The translations under genes were made by a program, and so were the position numbers. The notes under the pieces are model-generated. The model saw nothing but the letters and a program-made list of their open reading frames with translations. It had not been told where the DNA came from and did not search any database. From Legionella impletisoli (GTDB lineage Bacteria > Pseudomonadota > Gammaproteobacteria > Legionellales > Legionellaceae): a stretch of DNA of 64,000 nt. Location: positions 89,859 through 153,858 of the forward strand of contig NZ_CAAAIA010000008.1 in NCBI RefSeq assembly GCF_900639875.1. The letters are read 5' to 3'. This document shows, piece after piece, positions 1 to 10,893 of this stretch (the first letter of the stretch is position 1; each line of letters begins with the position of its first letter).

Positions 1-489
1 CTCAAGAGCGCTCTTTGGTGGAGTGTCTCGACCGTCTAAAAATAAATGCAAATAAACGCGGTCAAACGATTTGGCAGCACAGAGTTTAATAAATTCGAAA
101 AGATGGGCTTCATGACTGTGAACACCGCCTGGTGAAAAAAGGCCCATCACATGAATGGCTTTATCGCGTTGTTTCATCTCTTCAATCATTTGATTAAAGA
201 GAGGATTGCTCGCAAACGCACCTGATTCAATCGCTTGATTGATGCGCGTGAAATCTTGCGGAATAATTCTGCCTGCACCAATGTGCATATGGCCTACTTC
301 AGAATTACCCATTTGGGCATCGGGCAGCCCCACACACTTCCCCGAGGCTTCAAGCATGATATGTGGGCAGGTTTCCCACCATTGATCCCATTGCGGGGTA
401 GATGCCTTGGCAATGGCATTGTATTCAGAATCTTCGCGATAGCCCCAACCATCTAGAATAAGCAAAACAAGAGGGGATTTGTGGGGCAT
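1..489 (-). CDS. gpmI: 2,3-bisphosphoglycerate-independent phosphoglycerate mutase, N-terminal part
   Basis: Glycolytic and gluconeogenic enzyme that interconverts 3- and 2-phosphoglycerate in the cytoplasm using two metal ions and a phosphoserine intermediate. Only the first 163 codons lie in the window; the gene runs off the left edge. The ATG at 489-487 follows a GGAG-type ribosome site. The fragment shows the LDGWG metal-binding start (Asp13) and the MGNSEVGH motif, whose Ser63 is the phosphorylated residue in this family, followed by the HSHEAH-type block around residue 123. It is divergent from uppS. The family call is firm; the missing C-terminal half cannot be judged. Confidence 0.95.
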   Translation of the reverse strand, partial: MPHKSPLVLLILDGWGYREDSEYNAIAKASTPQWDQWWETCPHIMLEASGKCVGLPDAQMGNSEVGHMHIGAGRIIPQDFTRINQAIESGAFASNPLFNQMIEEMKQRDKAIHVMGLFSPGGVHSHEAHLFEFIKLCAAKSFDRVYLHLFLDGRDTPPKSALE

Positions 490-713
490 GACTTCTCCAA
501 ATAAACCTAATAGACCCTAATACTAATGACTTTCGATTCTGGACTCAATGAGGAGCGATAACAATTATTACAAATAAGAAAGGGCTAAGATCTAAAATAG
601 ACTAGACCACAAGTCTCGCTTAATACACATTGTTCTTTGAGTGAACAAATCACGACGCTGGCCATACTTCATGCACCAATTCGCTTAATCTTTTGTAATA
701 AAAAGGGTAGACT

Positions 714-1481
714 ATGAGCCATTTATCGATAAGCGAAGATTCCATTTTGAAACAAAAAATTCCCAATCATGTGGCGATTGTAATGGATGGAAATGGACGA
801 TGGGCTGAACGTCATGGATTACCACGTGTTGAAGGGCACAGTGCGGGTATTGAAAAAGTTAAATCGACTATCCATTTTTGTTTAGCTAGGGGCATCGGCA
901 TATTAAGTCTTTTTGCTTTTAGCACGGAGAACTGGAGGCGCCCTGAAAAGGAAGTGGATTGTTTAATGAAGTTATTCATACACGTCTTAAAAAAAGAAAT
1001 TCATTCTTTACACAAGAATGGTGTTTCTTTGCGGTTTATTGGTGATCGGTCGCAGTTTTCTCAAGCGTTGCAACAACAGATGCATGCTTCCGAAACATTA
1101 ACCGATCAAAATCAAAAACTGATTTTAAATGTGGCGATGAATTACAGTGGTAAATGGGATATTTTACATGCGGCCAAGCACATTTATGAGCAAATTGCCG
1201 ACAAAAAAATCACCCTGGATGAGATGGATGAAACACTCTTTTCCAGGCATTTATCTAGCGGGGAGCTAAGCGATCCTGATTTATTGATTCGAACCAGTGG
1301 AGAACAACGAATCAGTAATTTTTTCTTGTGGCAATTGGCCTATACCGAGTTGTATTTTTCCGATGTGCATTGGCCAGACTTCTCAGAAGAGGAGTTTGAA
1401 AAAGCATTACAAAATTATAGCTTAAGAGAGCGAAGGTTCGGCCAAATCTCAAAGCAACTACATGAGCAAAACCATGTTTAA
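714..1481 (+). CDS. uppS: undecaprenyl diphosphate synthase
   Basis: Cis-prenyltransferase that extends farnesyl diphosphate with isopentenyl diphosphate to make the C55 carrier lipid for peptidoglycan and O-antigen. At 255 residues it has the usual length. Visible motifs are MDGNGRWA with catalytic Asp25, the GHSAG loop (about 41-45), the FSTENWRRP block (about 69-77) and the RTSGEQRISNF substrate-binding stretch near 203-213. It begins the uppS-cdsA-rseP-bamA-skp run; its last 20 bases overlap cdsA, which suggests translational coupling. In many gammaproteobacteria dxr lies just upstream, but here a divergent gpmI does. Confidence 0.97.
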   Translation: MSHLSISEDSILKQKIPNHVAIVMDGNGRWAERHGLPRVEGHSAGIEKVKSTIHFCLARGIGILSLFAFSTENWRRPEKEVDCLMKLFIHVLKKEIHSLHKNGVSLRFIGDRSQFSQALQQQMHASETLTDQNQKLILNVAMNYSGKWDILHAAKHIYEQIADKKITLDEMDETLFSRHLSSGELSDPDLLIRTSGEQRISNFFLWQLAYTELYFSDVHWPDFSEEEFEKALQNYSLRERRFGQISKQLHEQNHV

Positions 1482-2271
1482 GCAACGATTGTTGACAACC
1501 CTAGTTTTAATTCCTTTAGTTTTACTGGCTATCTATTTTGCCTATCCTTGGTTACTCGGGTTCGTCTTACTCGCGCTGGTTGTGGCTGGTGGATGGGAAT
1601 GGTTACCACTGATGCCGGTTAAATCGATTTGGATTAAGCTCTTTTTTATCTTTGGCTTAGTTGGAATGGTTGGTGCTTCCTTCTGGTGGCTTCATGATTG
1701 GCTTTATGTGGGATTATTTGCCTGGTTTTTAATTTTAATCGCCGTGGTTACTTTCCCAGCTTCTAAAGCTTACTGGGGTTTTCCTATTGTGGTTGCGGGT
1801 GCTTGTCTTTTATTACTTCCTCTTTTTGCAGCGAGTCTTTCTGCAATTTACTTATTACCCAATGGTCAAGATTTAATTGTTTACTTATTGTGTTTGGTTT
1901 GGGCTGCCGATGTGGGTGCGTATCTGATTGGTAAAGCATTCGGAAAAAGAAAGTTAATCCCTCAGGTTAGTCCTGGAAAAACAATTGAAGGGGTGATGGG
2001 TGGGGTTTTTTTATCTTTGGTCGTAGGAGCTGTTGCTTATTTTTACTTTAAACCGATGAATCCAGGGGCTTGGTTTTTGTTAGCGGGGTTTACTGCGCTC
2101 ATTTCTGTGCTTGGTGATTTATTCATTAGTATCTTGAAGCGCCGGTGTCAATTAAAAGATACTGGGCATATTTTTCCAGGTCATGGTGGGGTTTTAGATC
2201 GCTTAGACAGCTTAATTGCTGCTGCTCCCTTTTTCTTTTGGGGCGTTCAAGTCCTGACAACAGGCTTTTAG
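1462..2271 (+). CDS. cdsA: phosphatidate cytidylyltransferase (CDP-diglyceride synthase)
   Basis: Integral inner-membrane enzyme that makes CDP-diacylglycerol from phosphatidate and CTP, the precursor of all the cell's phospholipids. The 269-residue protein has about eight hydrophobic segments and ends with the family signature: SILKRR, then KDTGHIFPGHGGVLDRLDS. The ATG at 1462 lies inside the end of uppS; a second in-frame ATG at 1474 is possible, and neither has a strong ribosome site, as expected for coupled translation. Only one base separates it from rseP. Confidence 0.96.
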   Translation: MSKTMFKQRLLTTLVLIPLVLLAIYFAYPWLLGFVLLALVVAGGWEWLPLMPVKSIWIKLFFIFGLVGMVGASFWWLHDWLYVGLFAWFLILIAVVTFPASKAYWGFPIVVAGACLLLLPLFAASLSAIYLLPNGQDLIVYLLCLVWAADVGAYLIGKAFGKRKLIPQVSPGKTIEGVMGGVFLSLVVGAVAYFYFKPMNPGAWFLLAGFTALISVLGDLFISILKRRCQLKDTGHIFPGHGGVLDRLDSLIAAAPFFFWGVQVLTTGF

Positions 2272-2272
2272 T

Positions 2273-3622
2273 ATGTGGACCGCATTTTATTTTATATTAG
2301 CGTTATTCATTCTTATTGTCGTGCATGAATATGGCCATTTTATTGTTGCGCGGCTTTGCGGAGTAAAGGTACTTCGCTTTTCCTTTGGGTTTGGGAAAAT
2401 ATTGTTTAGTTGGAAGGGGAAGAAGGGAACCGAATACGCTTGGTCAGTTTTTCCGCTGGGCGGTTATGTCAAAATGCTCGATGAAACGGAAGGTGAGGTT
2501 CCAGAGCATGAGCGTCATCTAGCGTTTAACAACAAGCCTTTATGGAAAAAAGTAGCCGTGGTCATTGCAGGCCCGTTCTTTAATTTTTTGTTTGCGTTTT
2601 TCGCCTTATGGCTCATGTGGGTTATTGGTTTTAAGTCTTTAGCGCCTATGATTGAAGAAGTTAAGCCAGGGAGCATTGCGTATTTGGCGGGGTTAAAACC
2701 CAATTATGAAATCCTAGCGCTGGGTGATGAATCCATTGATAGTTGGCGCGACTTTCAGTACGCTATTATGCCTTATCTTGGGAGCGATGCGTCCATTAAC
2801 CTGAAGGTTAAATCATTGAATAATGGCGCGATTAATACTGTAACGCTCCCTTTAAAAGATTGGCAGGTCGGAATTAAAAAACCTGATCTCTTGAAAAGTC
2901 TTGGTATTGTTCCTTTTGTTCCGAGTATTCCCCCAGTGGTCGGTGAGGTAGTTAAAGACGCGCCTGCTTCCAAAGCAGGACTTAGAGTTGGGGATAAGAT
3001 TACGGCGATTAATGGAAAAACAATTACCGATTGGCTGGAGTTGGTTGAATTTGTTCAAGAACACCCCGCCCAGACGATTCAATTAGAGGTTATGCGAGGC
3101 CAAAAAACCAAAACCATTCCCGTTACGATTGGACTAACTGAACGCCAAGGAGAGAAAGAAGGCTTTTTAGGGGTAAAATCACAGCACGTAGATTGGCCTA
3201 AACGTTGGTTAAGGGTACAGCAAAAAGACCCGTTTCATGCGGTAGGAAAGTCTTTTAGCCAGACCATGGAGCTAACTGGGGCGACTTTTGTGTTGCTTGG
3301 GCGCTTAGCGATAGGGAAGCTTCCTATCCAGAGCTTAAGTGGCCCAGTTGGTATTGCACAAGGCGCAGGTGAATCAGCGCGTGGAGGGTTGTCGTATTAT
3401 CTATCGTTTTTAGCTCTGGTGAGTATTAGTTTAGCTGTGTTAAATTTACTGCCTATTCCTGTACTGGATGGTGGCCATCTTCTTTATTATCTCATTGAAG
3501 CAATTCGAGGAAAGCCACTGTCAGAAGAGGTTAAATCGGCGGGTATGTATCTTGGCTTGTTGTTGTTGATGGCATTGATGGTTGTTGCACTCAGCAACGA
3601 TATTTCTAGGTTAATGGGATAA
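2273..3622 (+). CDS. rseP: site-2 intramembrane metalloprotease RseP
   Basis: Zinc protease of the inner membrane that in relatives cleaves the anti-sigma-E factor RseA and clears signal-peptide remnants. The 449-residue protein has the HEYGH zinc site at residues 18-22 in the first membrane helix, tandem periplasmic PDZ domains (about 115-300), and the NLLPIPVLDGGH segment near 393-404 that supplies the third metal ligand. It lies directly upstream of bamA, the usual gammaproteobacterial order, linking envelope stress sensing with outer-membrane assembly. Confidence 0.97.
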   Translation: MWTAFYFILALFILIVVHEYGHFIVARLCGVKVLRFSFGFGKILFSWKGKKGTEYAWSVFPLGGYVKMLDETEGEVPEHERHLAFNNKPLWKKVAVVIAGPFFNFLFAFFALWLMWVIGFKSLAPMIEEVKPGSIAYLAGLKPNYEILALGDESIDSWRDFQYAIMPYLGSDASINLKVKSLNNGAINTVTLPLKDWQVGIKKPDLLKSLGIVPFVPSIPPVVGEVVKDAPASKAGLRVGDKITAINGKTITDWLELVEFVQEHPAQTIQLEVMRGQKTKTIPVTIGLTERQGEKEGFLGVKSQHVDWPKRWLRVQQKDPFHAVGKSFSQTMELTGATFVLLGRLAIGKLPIQSLSGPVGIAQGAGESARGGLSYYLSFLALVSISLAVLNLLPIPVLDGGHLLYYLIEAIRGKPLSEEVKSAGMYLGLLLLMALMVVALSNDISRLMG

Positions 3623-3708
3623 ATAACGTCTATTTTGACTCCTAGCAGATAGACTTTCCCTGCGCTGAACTTTCGGGGCGAGAATTGTTGTTGGTTGGTT
3701 ACCTTTTC

Positions 3709-3735
3709 TTGACACAGCCAATGAGTTCCTATAAA
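3709..3735 (+). promoter_or_regulatory. candidate sigma-70 promoter for bamA
   Basis: A perfect TTGACA at 3709-3714 is followed by TATAAA at 3730-3735, a spacing of 15, or by TAAAAG at 3732-3737 with a spacing of 17. It lies in the 224-base gap between rseP and bamA. A GAACTT hexamer at 3670-3675 resembles a sigma-E -35 box, but no sigma-E -10 box was found at the right distance. Confidence 0.45.
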
Positions 3736-3846
3736 AGGGTTCAATTTAATTTAGTTTGAACCATAAACGTGCGACGGATATTTCACTAACTCCTGGTAGG
3801 TTGATTAGCCCTTCTAGGCAAGATGTTCCGGATTTAAATAATAATA

Positions 3847-6162
3847 ATGAATAAAATGAGTAAAAATTTTTTATTAAGCGCCTGTTGTTCAGCCGCGCTA
3901 TTTGTATCAACCCAAGCCTTTGGCGCCGATAGTTTTGTTGTACGTGATATTAAAATCACCGGCTTACAGAGAGTTAGCGTTGGAACTGTCCTAAATTATA
4001 TTCCAGTACAAGTGGGCGAAGAAGTTGGCCCATCTTCAACCCCTAAAATCATTCGAGCGCTCTATGACACTGGTTTTTTTCAATCAGTTGTACTTGAACG
4101 TCAAGGTAATACATTAATCGTCAATGTTGTGGAGCGTGCCACAATAGGTTCTATTAATGTTGTGGGAAATAAAGAAATTCCCAGTGATAAAATGAAAGAG
4201 ATTTTAAAAGAGCTTGGGTTAGTTAAAGGTCATGTGTATCAGCGTGCTTCTCTTGAGCGATTAGAGAAGGAATTAAAACAGGCTTATAATGCACGCGGTA
4301 AATATAACGCAAGAATTGATAGTAACGTCACAACGTTAACAGAAAATCGCGTGGCCATTAATGTGACTATCTCTGAAGGTCGTGTATCTCGCATTAAAGA
4401 AATAAAAATCATTGGCAATCATCATTATCCAGAAAATGAGCTTTTATCGCAGTTGGCATTATCCAGCAGCACCATGTTTACGTATTTCACGAAAAAAGAT
4501 CAATATTCGAAGGCGGCAATGGATGCATCTTTGGAGGCGCTGCGATCGTTTTATTTAGACCGAGGGTATTTGAAATTCAAAATCATTTCTTCGCAAGTGC
4601 TATTATCGCCAGATAAAAAAGATGTGTTTATCAATATTCATATCGAAGAAGGTCCACAATATCGCTTTTCTGGATATGAGATTGTAGGAAAAACGGTACT
4701 TCCTGAAGAAAAACTACGCGCTTTGATTCAAGTTCAAAAAGGGGCTGTATTTTCCCGTAAGAAAGTTACCGAGAGTATTTCAGCCATTGGTATGGCTTTA
4801 GGCGATGTGGGTTACGGTTTTCCAGCTATCAATGCCGAGCCAAGAATTAATGAAGAAAATAAAACCGTGTTTATCGCCTTTGTGATGGATCCGGGTCGCC
4901 ACGTTTACGTTCGCCGCATAAATTTTCACGGCAATACAAAAACGGGTGATTATGTTTTAAGAAATATTATTCGCCAAGATGAAGGCGCGCTTTTGTCGTT
5001 ACATAATATTAAAGAATCTGAACGGCAATTGCGTTTATTAAACTATCTTAAAAACATAGATGTAAAAACAACCCCAGTGCCTGGTGCAAACAATCAAGTA
5101 GATTTAGATATTTCGGTTGAAGAAGCCCCATCAGCAGAAGCGAGCGCTTCATTAGGTTACGGCACTACAGGGCCTCAATTTAATGCATCCTTTAACCAAT
5201 ATAATTTTATGGGGACAGGAAGAACCGTTGGTTTGGCTTTTAATGCGAGTTACTGGGGGCAGGACTACTCTTTCAATTATTATAATCCTTTTTATACCAA
5301 CACCGGAGTTGGCCGAGGTGTGAGTTTATATTTCCAGAAGGTTGACCCACAGAATCTTGATGTGGCTAGTTATTCATCCGATCGATTCGGGGGTGAAGTC
5401 AACTACAACATGCTTTTGAGCGAAAAAGATAGTCTTCAATTTGGGTATGGGTATCAAGGCCTAAATATCCAATCGGTAGGTCTAGTGCAACAGGTTCAAA
5501 ACTTTGTGACTTTGTATGGCCGTAACTTCAGCCAGATCCGATTAAATGCGGGTTGGAATCGCAATTCTTATGATCAAATGCCTTATCCGACCAAGGGAAT
5601 AAATCAGCAGGCTGGAGCAATGTTGTCATTGCCAGCAAATGATCACTCGCTCAATTATTACAAGGCGTCGTATCAAGCAAGAATGTACTACCCAATTACT
5701 CGTGGTTTTATATTTACCCTCTTAGGAAACGTTGGGTATGGTAATGGCTTTAGAAGAGATACCGGTTTACCGTTTTTTGAAAACTATTTCGCAGGCGGTA
5801 TTGCGCAACCAGGGCAGGTTCGTGGTTATGAGAGCTACTCATTAGGCCCACAAGATAGATTTGGAAATGCCCTAGGCGCCAATTTACTGGTTAATGGAAG
5901 TATAGGGCTTATTCTTCCTTATCCTTTAAGCCGCGATAATATTCGAACCAGCATTTTTGCCGATGCAGGAAACGTGTTTGCCAAGGATACACCTGCTGCT
6001 TTAACTGGAACACCTTCAGGCCCCTTACGATATTCTAGTGGTGTCTCTGTGGAATGGCGCTCTCCTTTTGGACCCTTAGCCTTTAGTGTTGCGAAACCTT
6101 TGAACAAGCAGCCAACAGACGAAGAACAAATCTTTCAATTTACCTTGTCTTCAAGTTTTTAA
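3847..6162 (+). CDS. bamA: outer membrane protein assembly factor BamA
   Basis: Omp85-family core of the BAM complex, which folds beta-barrel proteins into the outer membrane. The 771-residue precursor has a Sec signal peptide ending near residue 26 (STQAFG/A), five POTRA repeats to about residue 430, and a C-terminal barrel that ends in phenylalanine. The lid-lock loop motif appears as VRGY rather than the common VRGF (near residue 660). An in-frame ATG at 3856 is an alternative start. skp follows after 229 bases. A possible minimal partner lipoprotein, BamC, is encoded at 56155. Confidence 0.97.
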   Translation: MNKMSKNFLLSACCSAALFVSTQAFGADSFVVRDIKITGLQRVSVGTVLNYIPVQVGEEVGPSSTPKIIRALYDTGFFQSVVLERQGNTLIVNVVERATIGSINVVGNKEIPSDKMKEILKELGLVKGHVYQRASLERLEKELKQAYNARGKYNARIDSNVTTLTENRVAINVTISEGRVSRIKEIKIIGNHHYPENELLSQLALSSSTMFTYFTKKDQYSKAAMDASLEALRSFYLDRGYLKFKIISSQVLLSPDKKDVFINIHIEEGPQYRFSGYEIVGKTVLPEEKLRALIQVQKGAVFSRKKVTESISAIGMALGDVGYGFPAINAEPRINEENKTVFIAFVMDPGRHVYVRRINFHGNTKTGDYVLRNIIRQDEGALLSLHNIKESERQLRLLNYLKNIDVKTTPVPGANNQVDLDISVEEAPSAEASASLGYGTTGPQFNASFNQYNFMGTGRTVGLAFNASYWGQDYSFNYYNPFYTNTGVGRGVSLYFQKVDPQNLDVASYSSDRFGGEVNYNMLLSEKDSLQFGYGYQGLNIQSVGLVQQVQNFVTLYGRNFSQIRLNAGWNRNSYDQMPYPTKGINQQAGAMLSLPANDHSLNYYKASYQARMYYPITRGFIFTLLGNVGYGNGFRRDTGLPFFENYFAGGIAQPGQVRGYESYSLGPQDRFGNALGANLLVNGSIGLILPYPLSRDNIRTSIFADAGNVFAKDTPAALTGTPSGPLRYSSGVSVEWRSPFGPLAFSVAKPLNKQPTDEEQIFQFTLSSSF

Positions 6163-6391
6163 TGTATTAAATGATGAAATTATGGTTTAGAAAGTTAACG
6201 TTTGCGTTTGCCCTAGTTGCAGGTCAAAGGTTATCGCATCCCTGAAAGAATTGTGCTAGCATTTATTGAGTAACGGGTGAGGGGCGTATGAATTAAATTC
6301 GTGTGTCTAAAATCTTAGTTTTTCATAATACATCTAGGGATATTTCCTAGGTAATAATTATTCTTTTTATTCTTCAATCTGGAGTGAAAAC

Positions 6392-6889
6392 ATGAAGCGA
6401 TTTGGGTTGTTGTTAGCCGTATTATTTTCAATTTCTAGCGCAGCTGCCTTTGCTGATAGCAGTAAAATTGGCGTGGTTGATTTACAAAAAATTATGCAAA
6501 ATTCACCTCATATGAAAGAAATTCAAGGAAAGCTTGAAAAAGAATTTAAGCCAAGACGTGACAAGCTAGTAGCTGCTGAAGAAAGTCTAAAAGCAGATAT
6601 GGATAAGTTTAAGCGTGAAAGTGCTGTGATGAGTGAAAAGCAGCGGAAAGAACTGGAAAGAAAAATTGTTGCGGCACAGCAACAATTTGAGCGTGAAGGC
6701 CAACAATATCAACAGGAATTAAGTGCAGCGCACAATGAACAAATGGAAGCTTTTTACAATAAGATTCGTGATGCGATTGTAAAAGTAGCGAAAAGTGATA
6801 AATATGACATTGTCTTACAAAAAGATGCCGCTCCTTACAGTGCTGATAAGCTTGATGTGACGGATAAGGTAATGAAGGAGATTAAATAA
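6392..6889 (+). CDS. skp: periplasmic OmpH/Skp chaperone
   Basis: Periplasmic holdase that keeps unfolded outer-membrane proteins soluble on their way to BamA. The 165-residue precursor has a signal peptide cleaved after AFA (near residue 21), then a long charged alpha-helical stretch rich in Lys, Glu and Gln that forms the coiled-coil arms in this family. A ribosome site (GGAG) lies at 6381-6384. The gene is followed by a strong terminator, so the lipid A genes downstream need their own promoter. lpxD, which normally follows skp, is absent here. Confidence 0.94.
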   Translation: MKRFGLLLAVLFSISSAAAFADSSKIGVVDLQKIMQNSPHMKEIQGKLEKEFKPRRDKLVAAEESLKADMDKFKRESAVMSEKQRKELERKIVAAQQQFEREGQQYQQELSAAHNEQMEAFYNKIRDAIVKVAKSDKYDIVLQKDAAPYSADKLDVTDKVMKEIK

Positions 6890-6956
6890 CCTTCATTATG
6901 GGGAAACGGTGTAAGAAACAATCGGTATCCCTTAGCGGATGAAGTAGTCATAAAAG

Positions 6957-6984
6957 TCGCCCAGTGATTCTGGGCGATTTTTTT
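6957..6984 (+). terminator. rho-independent terminator after skp
   Basis: A perfect 8-bp stem (TCGCCCAG and CTGGGCGA) around a 5-base loop is followed by seven T residues. It separates bamA-skp transcription from fabZ-lpxA. Confidence 0.9.
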
Positions 6985-7059
6985 ATGCTCTTCTCCTGGC
7001 ATCTAACTCGGAGAGAGTTTACAATCTCCCATTATTGAGAAATAACGAGTGAGATTCTT

Positions 7060-7518
7060 ATGAAAGATCCCATCGATATCACGAGGGTGCTGGATTTATT
7101 GCCTCATCGCTATCCATTTATTTTGGTGGATAGGGTTTTAGATTATAAAGAATTTGATTATTTAGTTGGATTGAAAAACGTCACGATTAATGAACCTTTT
7201 TTCACAGGCCACTTTCCTGGTAATCCCATTATGCCTGGTGTATTAATGCTAGAAGCACTAGCACAGGCCAGCGCTATATTGTCTAATTTATCACGCACGC
7301 CATCCGATGGTCATGATTTTCTTTATTTCTTTGCGGGCATTGACAAAGCTAAATTTAAACAAATTGTCGTACCAGGGGATCAGTTGCGTTTAGAAGTAAA
7401 ATTGATTGGACAAAAAAGAGATTTTTGGCGCATGCAGGGGGAAGCCTATGTTGATGACAAAGTGGTTTGCTCTGCGGAATTAATGAGTGCGGCGAAGGAA
7501 ATTAAACGTGATAAGTGA
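7060..7518 (+). CDS. fabZ: 3-hydroxyacyl-[acyl-carrier-protein] dehydratase FabZ
   Basis: Hot-dog-fold dehydratase of fatty acid elongation that removes water from 3-hydroxyacyl-ACP. At 152 residues it is full length. The active-site histidine lies in [12 protein letters not shown] and the catalytic glutamate in MLEALAQ, with LPHRYPF near the start as in the family. The end of the gene overlaps the start of lpxA, so fatty acid synthesis and lipid A acylation, which compete for hydroxyacyl-ACP, are coupled in translation. Confidence 0.97.
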   Translation: MKDPIDITRVLDLLPHRYPFILVDRVLDYKEFDYLVGLKNVTINEPFFTGHFPGNPIMPGVLMLEALAQASAILSNLSRTPSDGHDFLYFFAGIDKAKFKQIVVPGDQLRLEVKLIGQKRDFWRMQGEAYVDDKVVCSAELMSAAKEIKRDK

Positions 7519-8278
7519 GCATGCAATTATTCACCCCAAAGCAAAATTAGCTGAGGGGGTCTCGGTAGGTCCTGGAACGATTATTGGGGAAGGGGTTGAA
7601 ATTGGCGAAGGCACGTGGATTGGACCGCATGCGGTGATTCAGGGGCCAACAATCATTGGTAAGCATAATAAGATTTTTCAGTTCGCATCTGTAGGCGATG
7701 CACCGCAAGACATCACATACAAGGGCGAGCCTACCCGCCTAGAAATTGGCGATAACAACATCATCCGCGAGTTTACGATGATTAGTCGTGGAACCGTTAA
7801 AGGAGGGGGCTTAACTCGCATAGGAAATAATAATTTTCTAATGGCGTACACGCACATTGGACATGACTGCATGGTTGGAAATCATAACCTCATGGTGAAT
7901 TATTCTGCTTTATCCGGTCATGTAACAGTCGAAAACTATGCCAATATTGGTGCTTATGCGGCTATTCATCAATTTTGCCATGTAGGGTCATATGCCTTTA
8001 TTGCTCGAGCGACGTATGTCACCAAAGATGTGGTGCCTTATGTTATGATTGCTGGCCATTCGACCTCAGCTTGTGGCATAAACACAGTGGGTTTAAGAAG
8101 AAGAGGTTTTTCTTCCGAAGCCATTGATTGTTTACGACGTGCCTATAAAATTATTTTTCGCAAAGGGCTGACTGTCGCTCAAGCCATAGCAGAATTGCAA
8201 ATATTAAGAGAAGATTGCATCGAGGTGGAGCCTATGATTGAAGCCCTTCAAAAAGCCACTCGCGGAATTGTGAGATAA
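7508..8278 (+). CDS. lpxA: UDP-N-acetylglucosamine acyltransferase LpxA
   Basis: First enzyme of lipid A synthesis: it moves a 3-hydroxyacyl chain from ACP onto UDP-GlcNAc. The protein is 256 residues with the left-handed beta-helix hexapeptide pattern over about residues 1-185 and a helical C-terminus; the catalytic His lies in the YTHIGHDC region (near 120). The GTG start at 7508 was chosen because it has an AAGGA site upstream and its [10 protein letters not shown] start aligns with known LpxA N-termini; a GTG at 7487 would add seven basic residues. lpxB does not follow. Confidence 0.95.
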   Translation: MISEHAIIHPKAKLAEGVSVGPGTIIGEGVEIGEGTWIGPHAVIQGPTIIGKHNKIFQFASVGDAPQDITYKGEPTRLEIGDNNIIREFTMISRGTVKGGGLTRIGNNNFLMAYTHIGHDCMVGNHNLMVNYSALSGHVTVENYANIGAYAAIHQFCHVGSYAFIARATYVTKDVVPYVMIAGHSTSACGINTVGLRRRGFSSEAIDCLRRAYKIIFRKGLTVAQAIAELQILREDCIEVEPMIEALQKATRGIVR

Positions 8279-8281
8279 GCG

Positions 8282-8670
8282 GTGCTTCAGGCTGCACTCG
8301 CTGTCGCTGTGGGAGGAGCATTAGGCGCTTTATCAAGATACGGTTCGGTCTCACTGATTCAGTTAGCCCTAGGAACACGATATCCTTGGGGAACCCTGTT
8401 TGTTAATAGTCTAGGTTCCTTTCTCATTGGTTTTATCATGAGTTTTTTAATAGAGCGTATGGCGTTTGGTGCAGAGTATTGGCGGCTCTTTCTCGTGGTC
8501 GGTTTTTTAGGCTCTTACACCACTTTTTCGAGTTTTGCCTGGGAAACTTTAGCGCTTTACCATAACGAGCAGTGGGTAGGTGCATTAATGAATCTATTCT
8601 TAAACAATTTAGGAAGCTTATTCATGGTCATCCTAGGGATTCAAGCGGAAAGAATGATAGGAGGAGGCTA

Positions 8671-8671
<1 letters not shown>
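8282..8671 (+). CDS. crcB: fluoride exporter CrcB/Fluc
   Basis: Small inner-membrane fluoride channel that works as an inverted dimer. The 129-residue protein has four hydrophobic helices, a GGALGALSRY start, GSFLIGF in helix 2 and the GFLGSYTTFSSF helix-3 segment that carries the polar-track threonines and the phenylalanine box. It starts with GTG three bases after lpxA and overlaps the next gene by one base. No fluoride riboswitch is possible here because the gene sits inside the operon. Confidence 0.93.
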
Positions 8672-10243
<1,572 letters not shown>

Positions 10244-10325
10244 CGTGCCTAAAAACTTATTTTTAAATCTAACGACGGTAAAGTCGGGTTTTTAGCTATA
10301 AACCCAGCTATTGATTGGAGGTAAT

Positions 10326-10880
10326 ATGTTTCAAGTAAAAAACATCGGTCTGGCCGTACTGTTCTCTTCTACGTTGGTTTATTCAGCGCATGTTTTCGCC
10401 AATGATTATGATGACCACGCGCGGTATTGCCAAGAGAAAGGTGGGGTGGTTGAGTCGATGCCTGCACAATACTTGGTGCCAGGACGTTATGTGAATGGGG
10501 CGTCCAAAGATTTTTGTAATTTTTATGGTGAAAATTACTTTGCTTCTGTCGGGCTTGAAACGTTTTCTTCTGATAAACCGAGTATTGCTGCTACTTATAT
10601 TAAGCGTTTGGGTGAAATCGGTATAGATTCTCCTTTATGGAAAGGAGAATTTAGTAATCCTGGTACAAATGTGTGTAAAAACCTCGGTGGAGCTTCAATT
10701 ACCTTTATCACCAGCGGTGGGTTTGTCAATCATCTGGGACAGGCTGGAGTTTGTGTATTTGGAGATGCTTCGATGGTGAGTGAATGGACGTTAGTTTACA
10801 TCGCCAATCATCGCGAGGGATATGATGCGATTAAAGAAGGGGTAAACGCTGAGCCCTTAAATATTCGTGTTCCTAGTTAG
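10326..10880 (+). CDS. secreted protein with two DUF333-like Cys/Gly segments
   Basis: A 184-residue protein of unknown function. The ATG at 10326 follows a GGAGGT site at 10317-10322. It begins with a clear signal peptide ending at VFA near residue 26, so it should be periplasmic or secreted. Two segments share the pattern Cys, Gly-Gly, a Cys-Phe/Val-Phe strand: YCQEKGG...FCNFYG (about 34-65) and VCKNLGG...VCVFGD followed by SEWTL (about 117-160). The second fits the DUF333 pattern (putative haemolysin or lipoprotein family). The cysteines may form disulfides. It stands between serS and convergent maf. Confidence 0.7.
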   Translation: MFQVKNIGLAVLFSSTLVYSAHVFANDYDDHARYCQEKGGVVESMPAQYLVPGRYVNGASKDFCNFYGENYFASVGLETFSSDKPSIAATYIKRLGEIGIDSPLWKGEFSNPGTNVCKNLGGASITFITSGGFVNHLGQAGVCVFGDASMVSEWTLVYIANHREGYDAIKEGVNAEPLNIRVPS

Positions 10881-10893
10881 GAATCAAGGCTTC

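Noticed and set aside
235..456. Plus-strand 73-codon reading frame near the left edge
   Set aside because: It is antisense to the clear gpmI coding sequence and has no protein-family features.
3670..3675. Sigma-E promoter before bamA
   Set aside because: GAACTT is present but no matching -10 box lies 15 to 17 bases downstream.
8279..8290. Fluoride riboswitch before crcB
   Set aside because: crcB starts three bases after lpxA, so no leader exists.
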